Shown one piece after another: positions 8,977 through 18,489 of a stretch of 64,000 bases of DNA. The DNA is from Nocardioides sp. HDW12B (GTDB taxonomy: Bacteria > Actinomycetota > Actinomycetes > Propionibacteriales > Nocardioidaceae): positions 2,294,001 through 2,358,000 of the forward strand of contig NZ_CP049867.1 in NCBI RefSeq assembly GCF_011299595.1, in the 5' to 3' direction. The notes under the pieces were generated by a model. That model had not been told where the DNA came from and did not search any database. It was given only the letters and a program-made list of their open reading frames with translations. Positions within the stretch are counted from its first letter, which is position 1, and every line of letters begins with the position of its first letter. Both the position numbers and the translations under genes were made by a program.

Positions 8977-9648
8977 GTGGCGGAGCTGACCTTCTGGACC
9001 GGGACGATGGACGCCGGCAAGTCGACCCTCGCGCTGCAGACGAACCACAACCACGCCTCGCGGGGCCGGGTCGGGCTGATCTTCACCTCCCACGACCGGG
9101 CCGGCGAGGCCGTGGTGTCCTCGCGGCTGGGGCTGACGCACGACGCCCTCGAGGTGACCGACGACTTCAGCTTCTGGCGCTTCGTCGTCGACCGGCTCAC
9201 CCAGGGCGGCCGGATCGACTACCTGGTGTGCGACGAGGCGCAGTTCTACACCCCGACCCAGGTCGACGACCTCGCCAAGATCACCGACGAGCTGCAGATC
9301 GACGTCTTCTGCTTCGGCATCCTCACCGACTTCCGCACCTCGCTCTTCCCCGGCTCGGCCCGGCTCGTGGAGCTGGCCGACCGCACCGAGGTGCTGCAGG
9401 TCGAGGCGCTGTGCTGGTGCGGGCGCCGCGCCACCCACAACGCGCGCACCGAGAACGGCGTGATGGTCACCGAGGGCGACGTCGTGGTCGTGGGCGACGT
9501 GGAGGAGGAGCCGGTGCCCCTCGACGCCGCGGCCGCGGAGCCCGTCGTGGCCTACGAGGTGCTCTGCCGCCAGCACCACCGCCGCCGGATGACCGCGGCC
9601 CGCGCTCGCGCGGTCTCCCTGGTCTCCGAGCCGCTGCCCTTCGGATGA
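8977..9648 (+). CDS. tdk: Thymidine kinase (type II)
   Basis: Phosphorylates thymidine with ATP in the nucleotide salvage pathway. The 223-residue protein has the P-loop GTMDAGKST (9-17), the catalytic DEAQF and the lasso loop. Zinc-binding residues are seen as CWC with a later CRQHH. This is the usual type II enzyme length. Its GTG start lies between the sulfurtransferase promoter region and the gene body, and its TGA overlaps the next start codon as ATGA, so a two-gene operon with the downstream kinase is likely. Confidence 0.93.
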   Translation: MAELTFWTGTMDAGKSTLALQTNHNHASRGRVGLIFTSHDRAGEAVVSSRLGLTHDALEVTDDFSFWRFVVDRLTQGGRIDYLVCDEAQFYTPTQVDDLAKITDELQIDVFCFGILTDFRTSLFPGSARLVELADRTEVLQVEALCWCGRRATHNARTENGVMVTEGDVVVVGDVEEEPVPLDAAAAEPVVAYEVLCRQHHRRRMTAARARAVSLVSEPLPFG

Positions 9649-10640
9649 CGGGCGCTCCGCATCCCGCCCCGCCGCTGAGGATGCCGGTGGCGGAGCAGGA
9701 GGTGGACCGCGACCGGGCGGCGCGGGTCCTGGAGGCCTACCCGGAGATCGCGGGTGAGGACCTGCGGCTGCTGGGCGTCGGCTGGGACAACACGGTGTGG
9801 CTCGTCGACGAGCGGTGGACGCTCCGGCTCCCCCGGCGCGCCGCCGCCCTGCCGCTGCTGGAGCGGGAGCTGACGGTGCTGCGCGCACTGGCGGGCCGGC
9901 TGCCGCTCCCCGTCCCGGAGCCGGCGTACGTCGTCGGGCCGGCGGCCGACTTCCCCTGGCCGTCCTGGGCCGCCCCGGTGGTGCCCGGGGTTGAGCTCGC
10001 GCACGCCGGGATCGCCGACGAGGACCGGGTCGACCTCGGCGCGCAGGTGGGCGGGTTCCTCGCCGTGCTGCACGCCCAGACACCGCCCCCCGGGCTCCCC
10101 CACGACCCCAACCGGCGCGCCGACATGGCCGTCCGGGTGCCGTGGGCGCGCGAGGCGGTCGCGCGGGCCGTCGGGCAGGGGCTGGTCGGTGCCGCACCCG
10201 ACGGCTTCGAGGCGCTCGCCACCGAGGCCGACGCACTCCCTCCGACCGAGCGGACGGTCCTCTGCCACGGCGACCTGCACCTGCGCCACGTCCTCGTCGC
10301 CCTGAGAAGCGGCGGGCGCGGCACAGCCGACACAGCCGACACAGCCGCCGCGCCCGGCGGATGGGCGGCGGCCGGGGTCATCGACTGGGGCGACGCCTGC
10401 CTGGCCGACCCGGCCCTCGACCTCTCGTTCGCCTACGCGGCCTTGACCGGTGCGGCGCGGGAAGCCTTCCTCACGGGCTACGTCGACGGCGGCGGGACGG
10501 CTCCAGACCGGCCCACCGAGGTCCGGGCCCGCCTGGTCGCCGCCGGGCTGTGCGCCATGCTCGCGACCACCGGTGCCGAGGGCGGCGACCCTGCTCTGGT
10601 CTCCGAGAACGTCCGCGGCATCGCGCGCGCCCTGGCCTGA
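9645..10640 (+). CDS. Phosphotransferase of the aminoglycoside/choline kinase fold
   Basis: ATP-dependent small-molecule kinase with the APH fold, 331 residues. Catalytic loop HGDLHLRHVL and the Mg-binding IDWGDA motif are present. Between them is an insertion coded partly by a short repeat (ACAGCCGAC, 10322-10348) rich in Ala, Asp and Thr. The start ATG 9645 overlaps the tdk stop; ATG 9681 is the alternative. The substrate is unknown; resistance to an aminoglycoside should not be assumed, because many chromosomal actinobacterial members act on metabolites. Confidence 0.82.
   Translation: MTGAPHPAPPLRMPVAEQEVDRDRAARVLEAYPEIAGEDLRLLGVGWDNTVWLVDERWTLRLPRRAAALPLLERELTVLRALAGRLPLPVPEPAYVVGPAADFPWPSWAAPVVPGVELAHAGIADEDRVDLGAQVGGFLAVLHAQTPPPGLPHDPNRRADMAVRVPWAREAVARAVGQGLVGAAPDGFEALATEADALPPTERTVLCHGDLHLRHVLVALRSGGRGTADTADTAAAPGGWAAAGVIDWGDACLADPALDLSFAYAALTGAAREAFLTGYVDGGGTAPDRPTEVRARLVAAGLCAMLATTGAEGGDPALVSENVRGIARALA
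10322..10348 (+). repeat. Short 9-bp tandem repeat in the phosphotransferase gene
   Basis: Three near-identical units of ACAGCCGAC, the last changed to ACAGCCGCC, code for Ala-Asp-Thr in the loop between the two catalytic motifs. Confidence 0.7.
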
Positions 10641-10675
10641 CCCACCCTGCGGCCGCCCTCCCGGACCGCGAGCCC

Positions 10676-10698
10676 GTCAGCCAGTCAGCCGGTCAGCC
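10676..10698. repeat. GTCAGCC direct repeats at the convergent gene ends
   Basis: Three copies of GTCAGCC, spaced by one base, lie between the phosphotransferase stop and the stop codon of the opposite-strand phosphatase gene, whose TGA is part of the last copy. No clear hairpin terminator is seen here. Confidence 0.6.
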
Positions 10699-11841
10699 GA
10701 CGAGGACCGGCACCAGCATCTCGGCGGCGGTCAGCGACCCGTGCATGCCGACCAGGCGGGGCTCGACCGGGAAGTCGGCGCGCGACAGGATCGCGTGGTC
10801 GCCGGTGCAGGCGACGACGACGTCACCGACCCGGGGACGCGCCAGCGCGGTCTCGCGCCCGAACCAGCCGCGGGCGAAGGCCTCGTCTCGGGTGAGCACC
10901 TCGGCCCGCTCACCGAGCACGGATCGCCAGGTGGCGGCGACGTCGTCCACGGCGCCGCCGCGGCAGTAGAGGTGGCGGAAGCGGGCCTCGCCGCCGAGAA
11001 GCGCCACCCCGTCCCGCAGGCCGGGGACGTCGTCGACCTCGAGGCGGTGCTCCTCCGGCGGGTCGACCATGCCGTGGTCGGCGACCACGACGAGACGCGT
11101 CGCGGGGTCGAGCATCTCGCGCAGCTGCAGGGTGCTGGTGTCGATCGCCTCCAGCTCGGCCCGCCACTGCGCGGAGTCGACGCCGTAGCGGTGGCCGGTC
11201 CAGTCGAGGTCGGGGTCGTAGAGGTAGGTCAGCGACGGGCCGGACCCGGCGCTGCCCTCGACCGCGGCGACGAGCCGCTCCCCGACCCGGTCGGCGCCGA
11301 CGTACTCCGCGCCGCGGGTGCTGGCCCGCGTGAGGCCGGAGTCGGCGAACTCGCGCTTGTTCACCGCCCGGGCGTCGACCCCGGCGGCGGCCAACCGGGC
11401 GAAGGCGGTGGTGTGCGGCTGCCACTCCACCGGGTCGACGGACTTCGACCACTGCAGGGCGTTGAGCAGACGGTCGGTGCCCGGCACCCGGGTGGTGTAG
11501 CCGAGCACGCCGTGGTGACCGGGCGTCAGCGCCGTGCCGAGGCTGGTCAGGCTGGTCGCGGTCGTCGACGGCACCCCGGCGGTCGCCGGCGTCGAGGCGA
11601 GCAGCAGCTCGTGGAGGAAGGGGGCGTCCTCGGGGTGCTCGCGGAGCAGCTCGTGACCGAGCCCGTCGACGAGCAGCACGACGTACGCCGGTGCCTCCGG
11701 CAGGACGAGGTCGGTGGGCCGGTCGTCGACGAAGGCGTGGCCGGCCCCGAGGGCGTGGGCGACGGCAGGCAGCACGTCGCCGAGCGAGCGGACGCCGTAC
11801 GCCGGCTCGACGAACCCCGTGGCCGCAGGGGCGACGCTCAC
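10693..11841 (-). CDS. Alkaline phosphatase superfamily phosphodiesterase
   Basis: Type I phosphodiesterase/nucleotide pyrophosphatase fold, 382 residues, no signal peptide, so probably cytoplasmic. The first metal site is in LLVDGLGHELL, the threonine nucleophile sits in GVPSTTATSLTSLGT, and later metal ligands are in YDPDLDWTGHRYG and VVADHGMVD. The start GTG 11841 overlaps the TGA of the DUF5998 gene as GTGA, and that pairing is common in actinobacteria. The substrate is unknown. Confidence 0.87.
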   Translation of the reverse strand: MSVAPAATGFVEPAYGVRSLGDVLPAVAHALGAGHAFVDDRPTDLVLPEAPAYVVLLVDGLGHELLREHPEDAPFLHELLLASTPATAGVPSTTATSLTSLGTALTPGHHGVLGYTTRVPGTDRLLNALQWSKSVDPVEWQPHTTAFARLAAAGVDARAVNKREFADSGLTRASTRGAEYVGADRVGERLVAAVEGSAGSGPSLTYLYDPDLDWTGHRYGVDSAQWRAELEAIDTSTLQLREMLDPATRLVVVADHGMVDPPEEHRLEVDDVPGLRDGVALLGGEARFRHLYCRGGAVDDVAATWRSVLGERAEVLTRDEAFARGWFGRETALARPRVGDVVVACTGDHAILSRADFPVEPRLVGMHGSLTAAEMLVPVLVG

Positions 11842-12431
11842 CGACCGGTGCGGGCCGAGAGCGCCCCGGCGAAGGTCAGCAGCTGGGCCACCGCGTCGGG
11901 GCCCTCGGCCGCGGCCGAGACCCGGATGGAGAAGTCGCCGGGGCCGACCATGCCGGTGTAGCCGTGGTCGGCGTCGCACTCGGGGTCACCGCAGCCGGCG
12001 GGCTCCAGGTCGATGCGGCTGACGCCGTTCCACCCGAGGGACAGCACCACCTCGTTGGCGCCGGGGGCGGGCACGCGCTTGCCGGCGTACGACGCGGGGT
12101 TGGCGACCATGCGCGTCACCGCGACCGTGACGATCGCGCTCAGGGCGACGGCCTCGGTGCTCGTGGAGGTGTACGGCGCCGGCAGCACCTCGTCGGCGGC
12201 GTGCTCGTCGGTGTGGGCGACGATGAGCCGGCTCGGGGTGAGCACCAGCACGGTCACGTGGCGCACGACCTCGTCGCGCTCGTCGAGCGTGGGCTCGTGG
12301 TGGACCAGGTGGGCCTCGACGGGCTCACCGGCCACCGCGGCGAAGACGCCGTCGGCGACCACGTCGGGGTAGTAGCCCGAGGCCTCGATGGCCGAGCGGA
12401 GGTCGGAGGAGCGGTCGATCACGTCGCGCAT
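11838..12431 (-). CDS. DUF5998 family protein
   Basis: A 197-residue soluble protein of a family found in actinobacteria and of unknown function. Recognisable parts are the N-terminal helix DLRSAIEASGYYPDVV, the central strands VTVLVLTPSRLIVAHTDEH, and a small Cys pair in GCGDPECDADHG. It is translationally coupled to the downstream phosphatase-like gene by a GTGA overlap, so the two probably act together. There is a 48-base gap to the acyltransferase gene upstream, so all three may be one transcript. Confidence 0.8.
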   Translation of the reverse strand: MRDVIDRSSDLRSAIEASGYYPDVVADGVFAAVAGEPVEAHLVHHEPTLDERDEVVRHVTVLVLTPSRLIVAHTDEHAADEVLPAPYTSTSTEAVALSAIVTVAVTRMVANPASYAGKRVPAPGANEVVLSLGWNGVSRIDLEPAGCGDPECDADHGYTGMVGPGDFSIRVSAAAEGPDAVAQLLTFAGALSARTGR

Positions 12432-12479
12432 GCCGGTCAGTGTGTCACGGGCGCACGGAGGGGCCGGTCGGTCAGGCCC

Positions 12480-15203
12480 TCAGTCGGGCATGGTCTCGGC
12501 GAGCGAGGCCATGCGCCGGGCGAACCAGTCCGAGCGGGCGTCCACGGCGGGCTCGACCCGGGCCGAGGCGGTCAGCACGGTGACGCCGACGCTGCCGACG
12601 ATGACCAGCGACAGGTCGAGCTCGCGGACCTCGGCGAAGTCGTTCTTGAGCTGCGCGACGGTCAGCAGCAGCCGCTCGACGGCCGCGATGTCGACCGGCT
12701 CGCTGCCGCGGTAGCCCAGCAGCAGCGGCGCGGCCTTGATGTCGCGGGCCATCTCGGTGGCGTCGAGGGCGGTCATCGGCGGGATCCGGTAGGCGCGGTC
12801 GCCGAGCAGCTCGGTCGCCGGGCCGGAGACGCCGTACGACACCACGGGGCCGAAGAGCGGGTCCTCGACGCCGCGCACGGAGACGGGGACGCCGACGGGG
12901 GCGACCCGCTGCACCACGAAGCCGGGCTCCTCCCGGGTCTCGACGAGGCGCTCCATGGTGGTCTCCCAGGCGTCGCGCATCTCCTCCTCGTCGTCGATGT
13001 TGCGCCACACGTGCGTCATGTCGGCGCGGTGGCGGACGTGGTCGGCGGTCGCCTTGAGCACCACGTCCCAGCCGAGCCGCTCCCCCGCGGCGACGGCCTC
13101 CTCCTCGGTGGTGACCGGGATCCGCTCCCAGAGCTTCACGCCGTACGCCGCCAGCAGCTCGCCGAGCTCGTCGTCGCTGAGGGGCCGGCCCTCCGGCTGC
13201 CCGACGAGGGCGCCGGTGACGACCGCGCGGGCGCGCGCCCGGTCGGGCTCCTCCCCGACTGCGTCGGCGTCGTTGGGGCGGTCCAGCCAGGCGGCGTACT
13301 CGACCGCGCGGCCCAGCGCCCGCATCGCGGAGTCGGGCGACTGGTAGCTGGGCACCGAGCCGCGGCCGGCGGTGCTGCCGGCGGCGTCGGGCACCCGCAG
13401 CAGCTCGGGCACGCCCTCGGCGGCCAGGAACGTCGAGAGCACCGGCTTGTCCGACTGCTCCCCCACCACGGCGAGCACGTCGGCGACCTCGGCCCCGCTG
13501 GTGTTGACCGGCGGGATGAACACCGCCAGCACCGCGTCGACGTCGGGGTCGTCGAGGGCGGTGTCCAGCGCGGTCTCGAAGTCCTCGCCGCTGGCCTCGG
13601 CGCCCAGGCCGGGCGCGGGGCGGGTCTCCAGGCCGGCGGCGACCGCGGCGTCGGAGGCCATGAGGGCCAGGGCGTCGGAGTTGCTGACGATCGCGACCCG
13701 GTTGCCGCGCGGCAGCGGCTGGTGCGCGAGCAGCTGGGCGACGTCGAACATCTCGTCGAGGGTGTCGACCTGGATGACGCCGGCCTGGCGGAACATCGCG
13801 TCGACCGCGGCCTGCCCCGACTCGCTGGCCCGCACCGAGTGGCCCATCGGGACGCCCTGGGTGGCGCGGCCGGACTTCACCGCGATGACCGGCTTGCGCC
13901 GCGAGACGCGGCGCGCGATCCGGCTGAACTTGCGCGGGTTGCCGATCGACTCCAGGTAGAGCAGCACGACCCCGGTGGTCTCGTCGTCCTCCCAGTACTG
14001 CAGCAGGTCGTTGCCGGAGACGTCGGCGCGGTTGCCGGCGGACACGAAGGTCGAGAGCCCGAGACCGCGGCGGGCGACGTTCTCGAGGATGGCGAGGCCG
14101 AGCGCGCCGGACTGGCAGAAGAACCCGGCCCGCCCGCGCGGCGGCATGACCGGCGACAGGGACGCGTTGAGCGCGTGGTCGGCGGCGGTGTTGATGATCC
14201 CCAGGGCGTTGGGGCCGATGAGGCGCAGCCCGTAGGTGCGGCACATCCGGACCAGCTGGCGCTGCAGCCGCCGACCCTCGTCGCCGGTCTCGGCGAAGCC
14301 GGCGGAGACCACGACGAGCCCGTGGACGCCCTTGTGGGCGCAGTCGAGCACCACGTCGGCCACGGCGTCGGCCGGCACGGCGACCACGGCGATGTCCACG
14401 TCGTCGGGGATGTCGCTGACCCGGTCGTAGGCCGGCATGCCGGCCACCGCGTCGGCCGCCGGGTTCACGACGTACACCCGGCCCTGGAAGTCGCCCATGA
14501 CGAGGTTGCGGACCAGCCGCTGCCCGACGGTGGTGGTGCGGCGGCTGGCGCCGACGACGGCAACGCTGCGGGCGTCGAAGAAGCGGTGGATCGAGGCGGT
14601 CTCGGCGCGGTGCTCGCGGGCCGACATCACCTCCTGCGAGGTCACGGTCGGGTCGATGGAGAACTGCAGCTCGACGACGCCGTCGGCGAAGCCGCCACCG
14701 ACGCTGTAGCCGGCGTCGCGGAAGACCTGCTGCATGCCGGTGTTCTCCGGCAGGATCTCGGCCACGAACCGCTTGACGCCCAGCTCACGGCCGATCTGGG
14801 CGAGGTGCTCGAGCAGCAGCTGGCCGATGCCGCGGTGCTGGTGGGCGTCCTGGACGAGGAACGCGACCTCCGCCTCGGTGCCGAGGTCGTCGGGACCGCC
14901 CGGGCCAGGCAGCCGCTCGAACTGGCCCAGCGCGATGATCTTCTCGGCCAGCATCAGCACCAGGCCGACCCGGCGGTGGTTGTCGACCCCGACGGTGCGC
15001 TCGATCTCGCGCTCGGTGAGCTGCGGCATCGCGGAGAAGAAGCGGTAGTACTTCGAGCGCGACGACGCGCCCTCGTAGAACTCGACGAGCGCCTCGGCGT
15101 CGCCGCGCCGGATCGGGCGCAGGTGGCCCGAGCCGCCGTCGCGCAGCAGCACGTCGGCCTCCCAGTGCCCGGGCGAGGCCTGAGGGTCCGTTGCCGAGGT
15201 CAC
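12480..15203 (-). CDS. GNAT acetyltransferase fused to acyl-CoA synthetase (NDP-forming)-like domain
   Basis: The 907 residues have an N-terminal GNAT domain (about 25-185, acetyl-CoA loop QHRGIGQLL), a CoA-binding domain (about 205-335), a succinyl-CoA-synthetase-like region and a C-terminal ATP-grasp domain (about 680-900). In Streptomyces lividans a PatA with the GNAT domain first acetylates acyl-CoA synthetases; the same protein-acetyltransferase role is inferred here. The synthetase part looks inactive: GPNALG replaces the usual GPNCxG and the SHTG phospho-histidine motif is absent ([12 protein letters not shown] instead). The start is GTG 15203, with a -10 box (TAGATT, 15210-15215) six bases before it. 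It is divergent from parC. Confidence 0.87.
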   Translation of the reverse strand: MTSATDPQASPGHWEADVLLRDGGSGHLRPIRRGDAEALVEFYEGASSRSKYYRFFSAMPQLTEREIERTVGVDNHRRVGLVLMLAEKIIALGQFERLPGPGGPDDLGTEAEVAFLVQDAHQHRGIGQLLLEHLAQIGRELGVKRFVAEILPENTGMQQVFRDAGYSVGGGFADGVVELQFSIDPTVTSQEVMSAREHRAETASIHRFFDARSVAVVGASRRTTTVGQRLVRNLVMGDFQGRVYVVNPAADAVAGMPAYDRVSDIPDDVDIAVVAVPADAVADVVLDCAHKGVHGLVVVSAGFAETGDEGRRLQRQLVRMCRTYGLRLIGPNALGIINTAADHALNASLSPVMPPRGRAGFFCQSGALGLAILENVARRGLGLSTFVSAGNRADVSGNDLLQYWEDDETTGVVLLYLESIGNPRKFSRIARRVSRRKPVIAVKSGRATQGVPMGHSVRASESGQAAVDAMFRQAGVIQVDTLDEMFDVAQLLAHQPLPRGNRVAIVSNSDALALMASDAAVAAGLETRPAPGLGAEASGEDFETALDTALDDPDVDAVLAVFIPPVNTSGAEVADVLAVVGEQSDKPVLSTFLAAEGVPELLRVPDAAGSTAGRGSVPSYQSPDSAMRALGRAVEYAAWLDRPNDADAVGEEPDRARARAVVTGALVGQPEGRPLSDDELGELLAAYGVKLWERIPVTTEEEAVAAGERLGWDVVLKATADHVRHRADMTHVWRNIDDEEEMRDAWETTMERLVETREEPGFVVQRVAPVGVPVSVRGVEDPLFGPVVSYGVSGPATELLGDRAYRIPPMTALDATEMARDIKAAPLLLGYRGSEPVDIAAVERLLLTVAQLKNDFAEVRELDLSLVIVGSVGVTVLTASARVEPAVDARSDWFARRMASLAETMPD

Positions 15204-15209
15204 GGAGGG

Positions 15210-15215
15210 AATCTA
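15210..15215 (-). promoter_or_regulatory. -10 box of the GNAT/synthetase gene, leaderless promoter
   Basis: TAGATT on the minus strand ends six bases before GTG 15203. On the other strand GAGAAT (15268-15273) has the same six-base spacing to the parC GTG. Confidence 0.5.
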
Positions 15216-15279
15216 TCTCCTCGCGCCGACCGGCGAGCCCGCCCGCTCCCGGAGGCGTCCGTCGGGAGAGAATGCCGCC

Positions 15280-17763
15280 GTGGCACCCCCGAGCAGACGA
15301 TCCAGCAGCCGACGCGGCTCCCGCGAGCCTCTCCCCGAGGACTTCGAGGAGCACATCGTCGACATCGACGTCGGCGAGGAGATGCGCACCAGCTTCCTCG
15401 AGTACGCCTACTCCGTCATCTACAGCCGCGCCCTGCCCGACGCGCGCGACGGCCTGAAGCCGGTCCAGCGCCGCATCCTGCACACCATGGCCGAGATGGG
15501 CCTGCGCCCCGACCGCGGCCACGTGAAGTCGGCGCGCGTGGTCGGCGAGGTCATGGGTCGCCTGCACCCGCACGGCGACGGCGCGATCTACGACGCGCTG
15601 GTCCGCATGGTGCAGCCGTGGTCGCTGCGGCTGCCGATGGTCGACGGGCACGGCAACTTCGGCTCGCCCGACGAGGGCCCGGCCGCCATGCGCTACACCG
15701 AGTGCCGGCTGGCGGCCGCGGCGATGCCGATGACGACCTCGATCGACGAGGACACCGTCGACTTCAAGCCCAACTACGACTCCCGGGAGATGGAGCCGAC
15801 CGTCCTGCCGGCGGCGATCCCCAACCTGCTGGTCAACGGCGCGGCCGGCATCGCGGTCGGCATGGCCACCAACATGGCGCCCCACAACCTCGTCGAGGTC
15901 GTGCAGGCGCTGCGGCACCTCATCACCCACCCGACGGCCGACCTCGACGCGCTCATGCGCTTCGTGCCGGGTCCGGACCTGCCCACCGGCGGCAAGATCA
16001 TCGGGCTGTCGGGCATCCGCGACGCCTACGAGACCGGACGCGGCACGTTCAAGATGCGCGCCACCGTCCGCGTCGAGAACGTCACCCCGCGCCGCAAGGG
16101 CCTCGTCGTCACCGAGCTGCCGTACGGCGTCGGGCCCGAGAAGGTGATCGAGCGCATCAAGACGCTGGTCCTGGCCAAGAAGCTGCAGGGCATCTCCGAC
16201 GTCAAGGACCTCACCGACCTCGCGAACGGGCTGAACCTCGTCATCGAGGTCAAGAACGGCTTCAACCCCGAGGCGATCCTGGAGCAGCTCTATCGGCTGA
16301 CCCCGATGGAGGACTCCTTCGGCATCAACGCCGTCACGCTGGTCGACGGCCAGCCCCGGACGCTGGGGCTCAAGCAGCTGCTCGAGGTCTACCTCCAGCA
16401 CCGGTACGACGTGGTGCGGCGGCGCTCGTCGTACCGGCGCGCCCGGGCGGCCGAGCGGCTGCACCTGGTCGAGGGCCTGCTCGTCGCGATCCTCGACATC
16501 GACGAGGTCATCCAGCTCATCCGCTCCAGCGACGACGGGTCGGAGGCCAAGGCGCGCCTGATGAGCGTCTTCGACCTCGACGACCCGCAGGCGACGTACA
16601 TCCTCGACCTGCAGCTGCGTCGGCTGACGAAGTTCTCCCGCATCGAGCTGGAGAAGGAGAAGGACGAGCTCGAGCAGCGCATCGCCGCGCTCGACGAGAT
16701 CCTCAACGACGAGAGCAAGCTGCGCGCCGTGGTCTCCGACGAGCTCGCCGAGATCGCCAAGGCGCACGGGACGCCCCGGCGGACCGTGCTGCTGCAGTCG
16801 GCGGGGCAGCCGTCTGCCGCCGCGATGTCCCTCGAGGTCACCGACGACCCGTGCTTCGTCTTCCTGTCCTCCGCCGGGCTGCTCGCGCGCTCGCAGAGCG
16901 ACGAGACACCGGGCTCCGGCGAGGGTCGCAGCGGTCACGACGTGATCGTCAGCGCGGTCCGCGCCACGGCCCGCGGCCAGGTCGGCGTGGTCACCACCGG
17001 CGGGCGCGTGGTGCGCCTCGAGGTCGTCGACCTGCCGGCTCTGCCGCCGACGGCGAACGCCCCCCACCTGCAGGGCGGCGCCCCGCTGAGCACCTTCCTG
17101 CAGCTCGAGGGCGACGAGCGCGCGCTGGCGCTGACGACGCTGACCGACCAGGGGCCGGGGCTGGCGCTCGGCACCCGGCAAGGCGTCGTCAAACGGGTCA
17201 ACCCCGAGCTGCTCGCGCGCGACGCCTGGGAGGTCGTCCGCCTCGCCGACGGCGACGAGGTCGTGGGGGCGGTGGAGCTGACCACCGGTGAGGAGGAGCT
17301 CTGCTTCGTCACCAGCGACGCCCAGCTGCTGCACTTCGGCGCGTCCGCGGTGCGCCCACAGGGCCGCAGCGGCGGCGGCATCGCCGGCGTCCGGCTGGCC
17401 GCGGGCGCCCACGCGGTGTTCTTCGGTGCGTTCACCGCGGACGAGGACGCCGTGGTCGTCACCGTCTCCGGCTCGAGCACGGCGCTGCCCGGCACCGAGC
17501 CGGGCTCGGTCAAGGTCACGCCGTTCGCCGAGTACCCGGCGAAGGGGCGCGCTACCGGCGGCGTCCGGTGCCACCGCTTCCTCAAGGGCGAGGACACGAT
17601 CGTGCTCGCCTGGGTCGGTCGCGGACCGGCGATGGCCGCGGCCGAGTCGGGCTCCCCCGTTGACCTGCCGCCCGCCGAGGGGCGCCGCGACGGCTCGGGC
17701 ACACCGGCTCCGCAGGCGGTCGTCGGTGTCGCCTCACCGGTCCATGACAGGCTGGTGCCATGA
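15280..17763 (+). CDS. parC: DNA topoisomerase IV subunit A
   Basis: DNA-cleaving subunit of a type IIA topoisomerase that unlinks daughter chromosomes. The 827 residues have the catalytic tyrosine at 139 (AAMRYTEC), [10 protein letters not shown] (96-105), and a C-terminal beta-pinwheel without a proper gyrase QRRGGKG box, only a degenerate GRSGGGIAG. This, and the parE-like gene 6 kb downstream, point to ParC, the second GyrA-like protein of actinobacteria. Position 101, the main quinolone contact (Ser in many GyrA/ParC), is Gly. The start is GTG 15280. The TGA overlaps the ATG of the lipoprotein gene. Confidence 0.9.
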   Translation: MAPPSRRSSSRRGSREPLPEDFEEHIVDIDVGEEMRTSFLEYAYSVIYSRALPDARDGLKPVQRRILHTMAEMGLRPDRGHVKSARVVGEVMGRLHPHGDGAIYDALVRMVQPWSLRLPMVDGHGNFGSPDEGPAAMRYTECRLAAAAMPMTTSIDEDTVDFKPNYDSREMEPTVLPAAIPNLLVNGAAGIAVGMATNMAPHNLVEVVQALRHLITHPTADLDALMRFVPGPDLPTGGKIIGLSGIRDAYETGRGTFKMRATVRVENVTPRRKGLVVTELPYGVGPEKVIERIKTLVLAKKLQGISDVKDLTDLANGLNLVIEVKNGFNPEAILEQLYRLTPMEDSFGINAVTLVDGQPRTLGLKQLLEVYLQHRYDVVRRRSSYRRARAAERLHLVEGLLVAILDIDEVIQLIRSSDDGSEAKARLMSVFDLDDPQATYILDLQLRRLTKFSRIELEKEKDELEQRIAALDEILNDESKLRAVVSDELAEIAKAHGTPRRTVLLQSAGQPSAAAMSLEVTDDPCFVFLSSAGLLARSQSDETPGSGEGRSGHDVIVSAVRATARGQVGVVTTGGRVVRLEVVDLPALPPTANAPHLQGGAPLSTFLQLEGDERALALTTLTDQGPGLALGTRQGVVKRVNPELLARDAWEVVRLADGDEVVGAVELTTGEEELCFVTSDAQLLHFGASAVRPQGRSGGGIAGVRLAAGAHAVFFGAFTADEDAVVVTVSGSSTALPGTEPGSVKVTPFAEYPAKGRATGGVRCHRFLKGEDTIVLAWVGRGPAMAAAESGSPVDLPPAEGRRDGSGTPAPQAVVGVASPVHDRLVP

Positions 17764-18482
17764 CGACGTACGTGACGCGGGCCCGGGGGCGCCGCGGTCT
17801 GGTCCCGGCGCTCGCCGTACCGCTCGCCCTGCTGCTGACCACCACCGCCTGCAGCGGTGACTCCGGCGGGGAGTCCGGCGACGACCCGGCCGCCCAGCTG
17901 GCCGAGGCGAAGGCGGCCCTGGACGAGACGCCCGGGGTGACGCTGAGCCTGACCACCGACGAGCTGCCCAAGGGCGTGGACGGCGTGCTGTCCGCGACCG
18001 GGATCGGCACCCACGCGCCGGCCTTCGAGGGCGACATCAAGGTCGTGGTCAACAGCATCACCGTCGACGTGCCCGTGGTCGCCGTCGAGGGCGACGTCTA
18101 CGCCACGCTGCCCTTCACGAACCAGTTCGTGCCGATCGACGCCGAGGACTACGGCGCCCCGGACCCGGCCGACCTGCTCGCCACCGACGGCGGCGTGTCC
18201 TCCTGGCTGACCGAGGTCACCGACGTCACGGTGGGCGACGAGGTCCGCGACGGCGACCAGGTGCTCACCAGCTACGCCGGCACGCTGCCCGGCTCCGCGG
18301 TGGACTCGGTGATCCCGTCGGCCGACGAGAAGGCCGACTTCCCCGTCACGTTCACGATCGACGACGACGGCCGGCTCGCCGCCGCAGACCTCACGGGGCC
18401 GTTCTACGGCAGCGAGGGCGACGTCGACTACCGCCTCGAGATCTCCGACTACGGCACGGAGAAGGACATCCAGGCCCCGTGA
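17760..18482 (+). CDS. lprG: LprG/LppX-family lipoprotein
   Basis: Cell-envelope lipoprotein of the LppX_LprAFG family, 240 residues. It has a basic N terminus, a hydrophobic segment and a lipobox LTTTAC with Cys31 as the lipidation site. Family members bind acylated lipids in a hydrophobic pocket; mycobacterial LprG works with the exporter P55 to place triacylglycerol and lipoglycans in the envelope. The next gene, seven bases downstream, is P55-like, so the same pair is conserved here. ATGA overlap with the parC stop links its translation to parC. Confidence 0.88.
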   Translation: MTTYVTRARGRRGLVPALAVPLALLLTTTACSGDSGGESGDDPAAQLAEAKAALDETPGVTLSLTTDELPKGVDGVLSATGIGTHAPAFEGDIKVVVNSITVDVPVVAVEGDVYATLPFTNQFVPIDAEDYGAPDPADLLATDGGVSSWLTEVTDVTVGDEVRDGDQVLTSYAGTLPGSAVDSVIPSADEKADFPVTFTIDDDGRLAAADLTGPFYGSEGDVDYRLEISDYGTEKDIQAP

Positions 18483-18489
18483 TCGCCCC

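Noticed and set aside
9645-10640. Aminoglycoside resistance gene
   Set aside because: Only the general APH fold is seen; substrate residues are not diagnostic and the setting with tdk suggests a metabolic kinase.
11691-17291. A very long open frame of 1866 codons on the plus strand
   Set aside because: It runs antisense to the GNAT/synthetase gene and out of frame through parC, with Arg/Gly/Ala-rich sequence and no family motif; it is a high-GC shadow.
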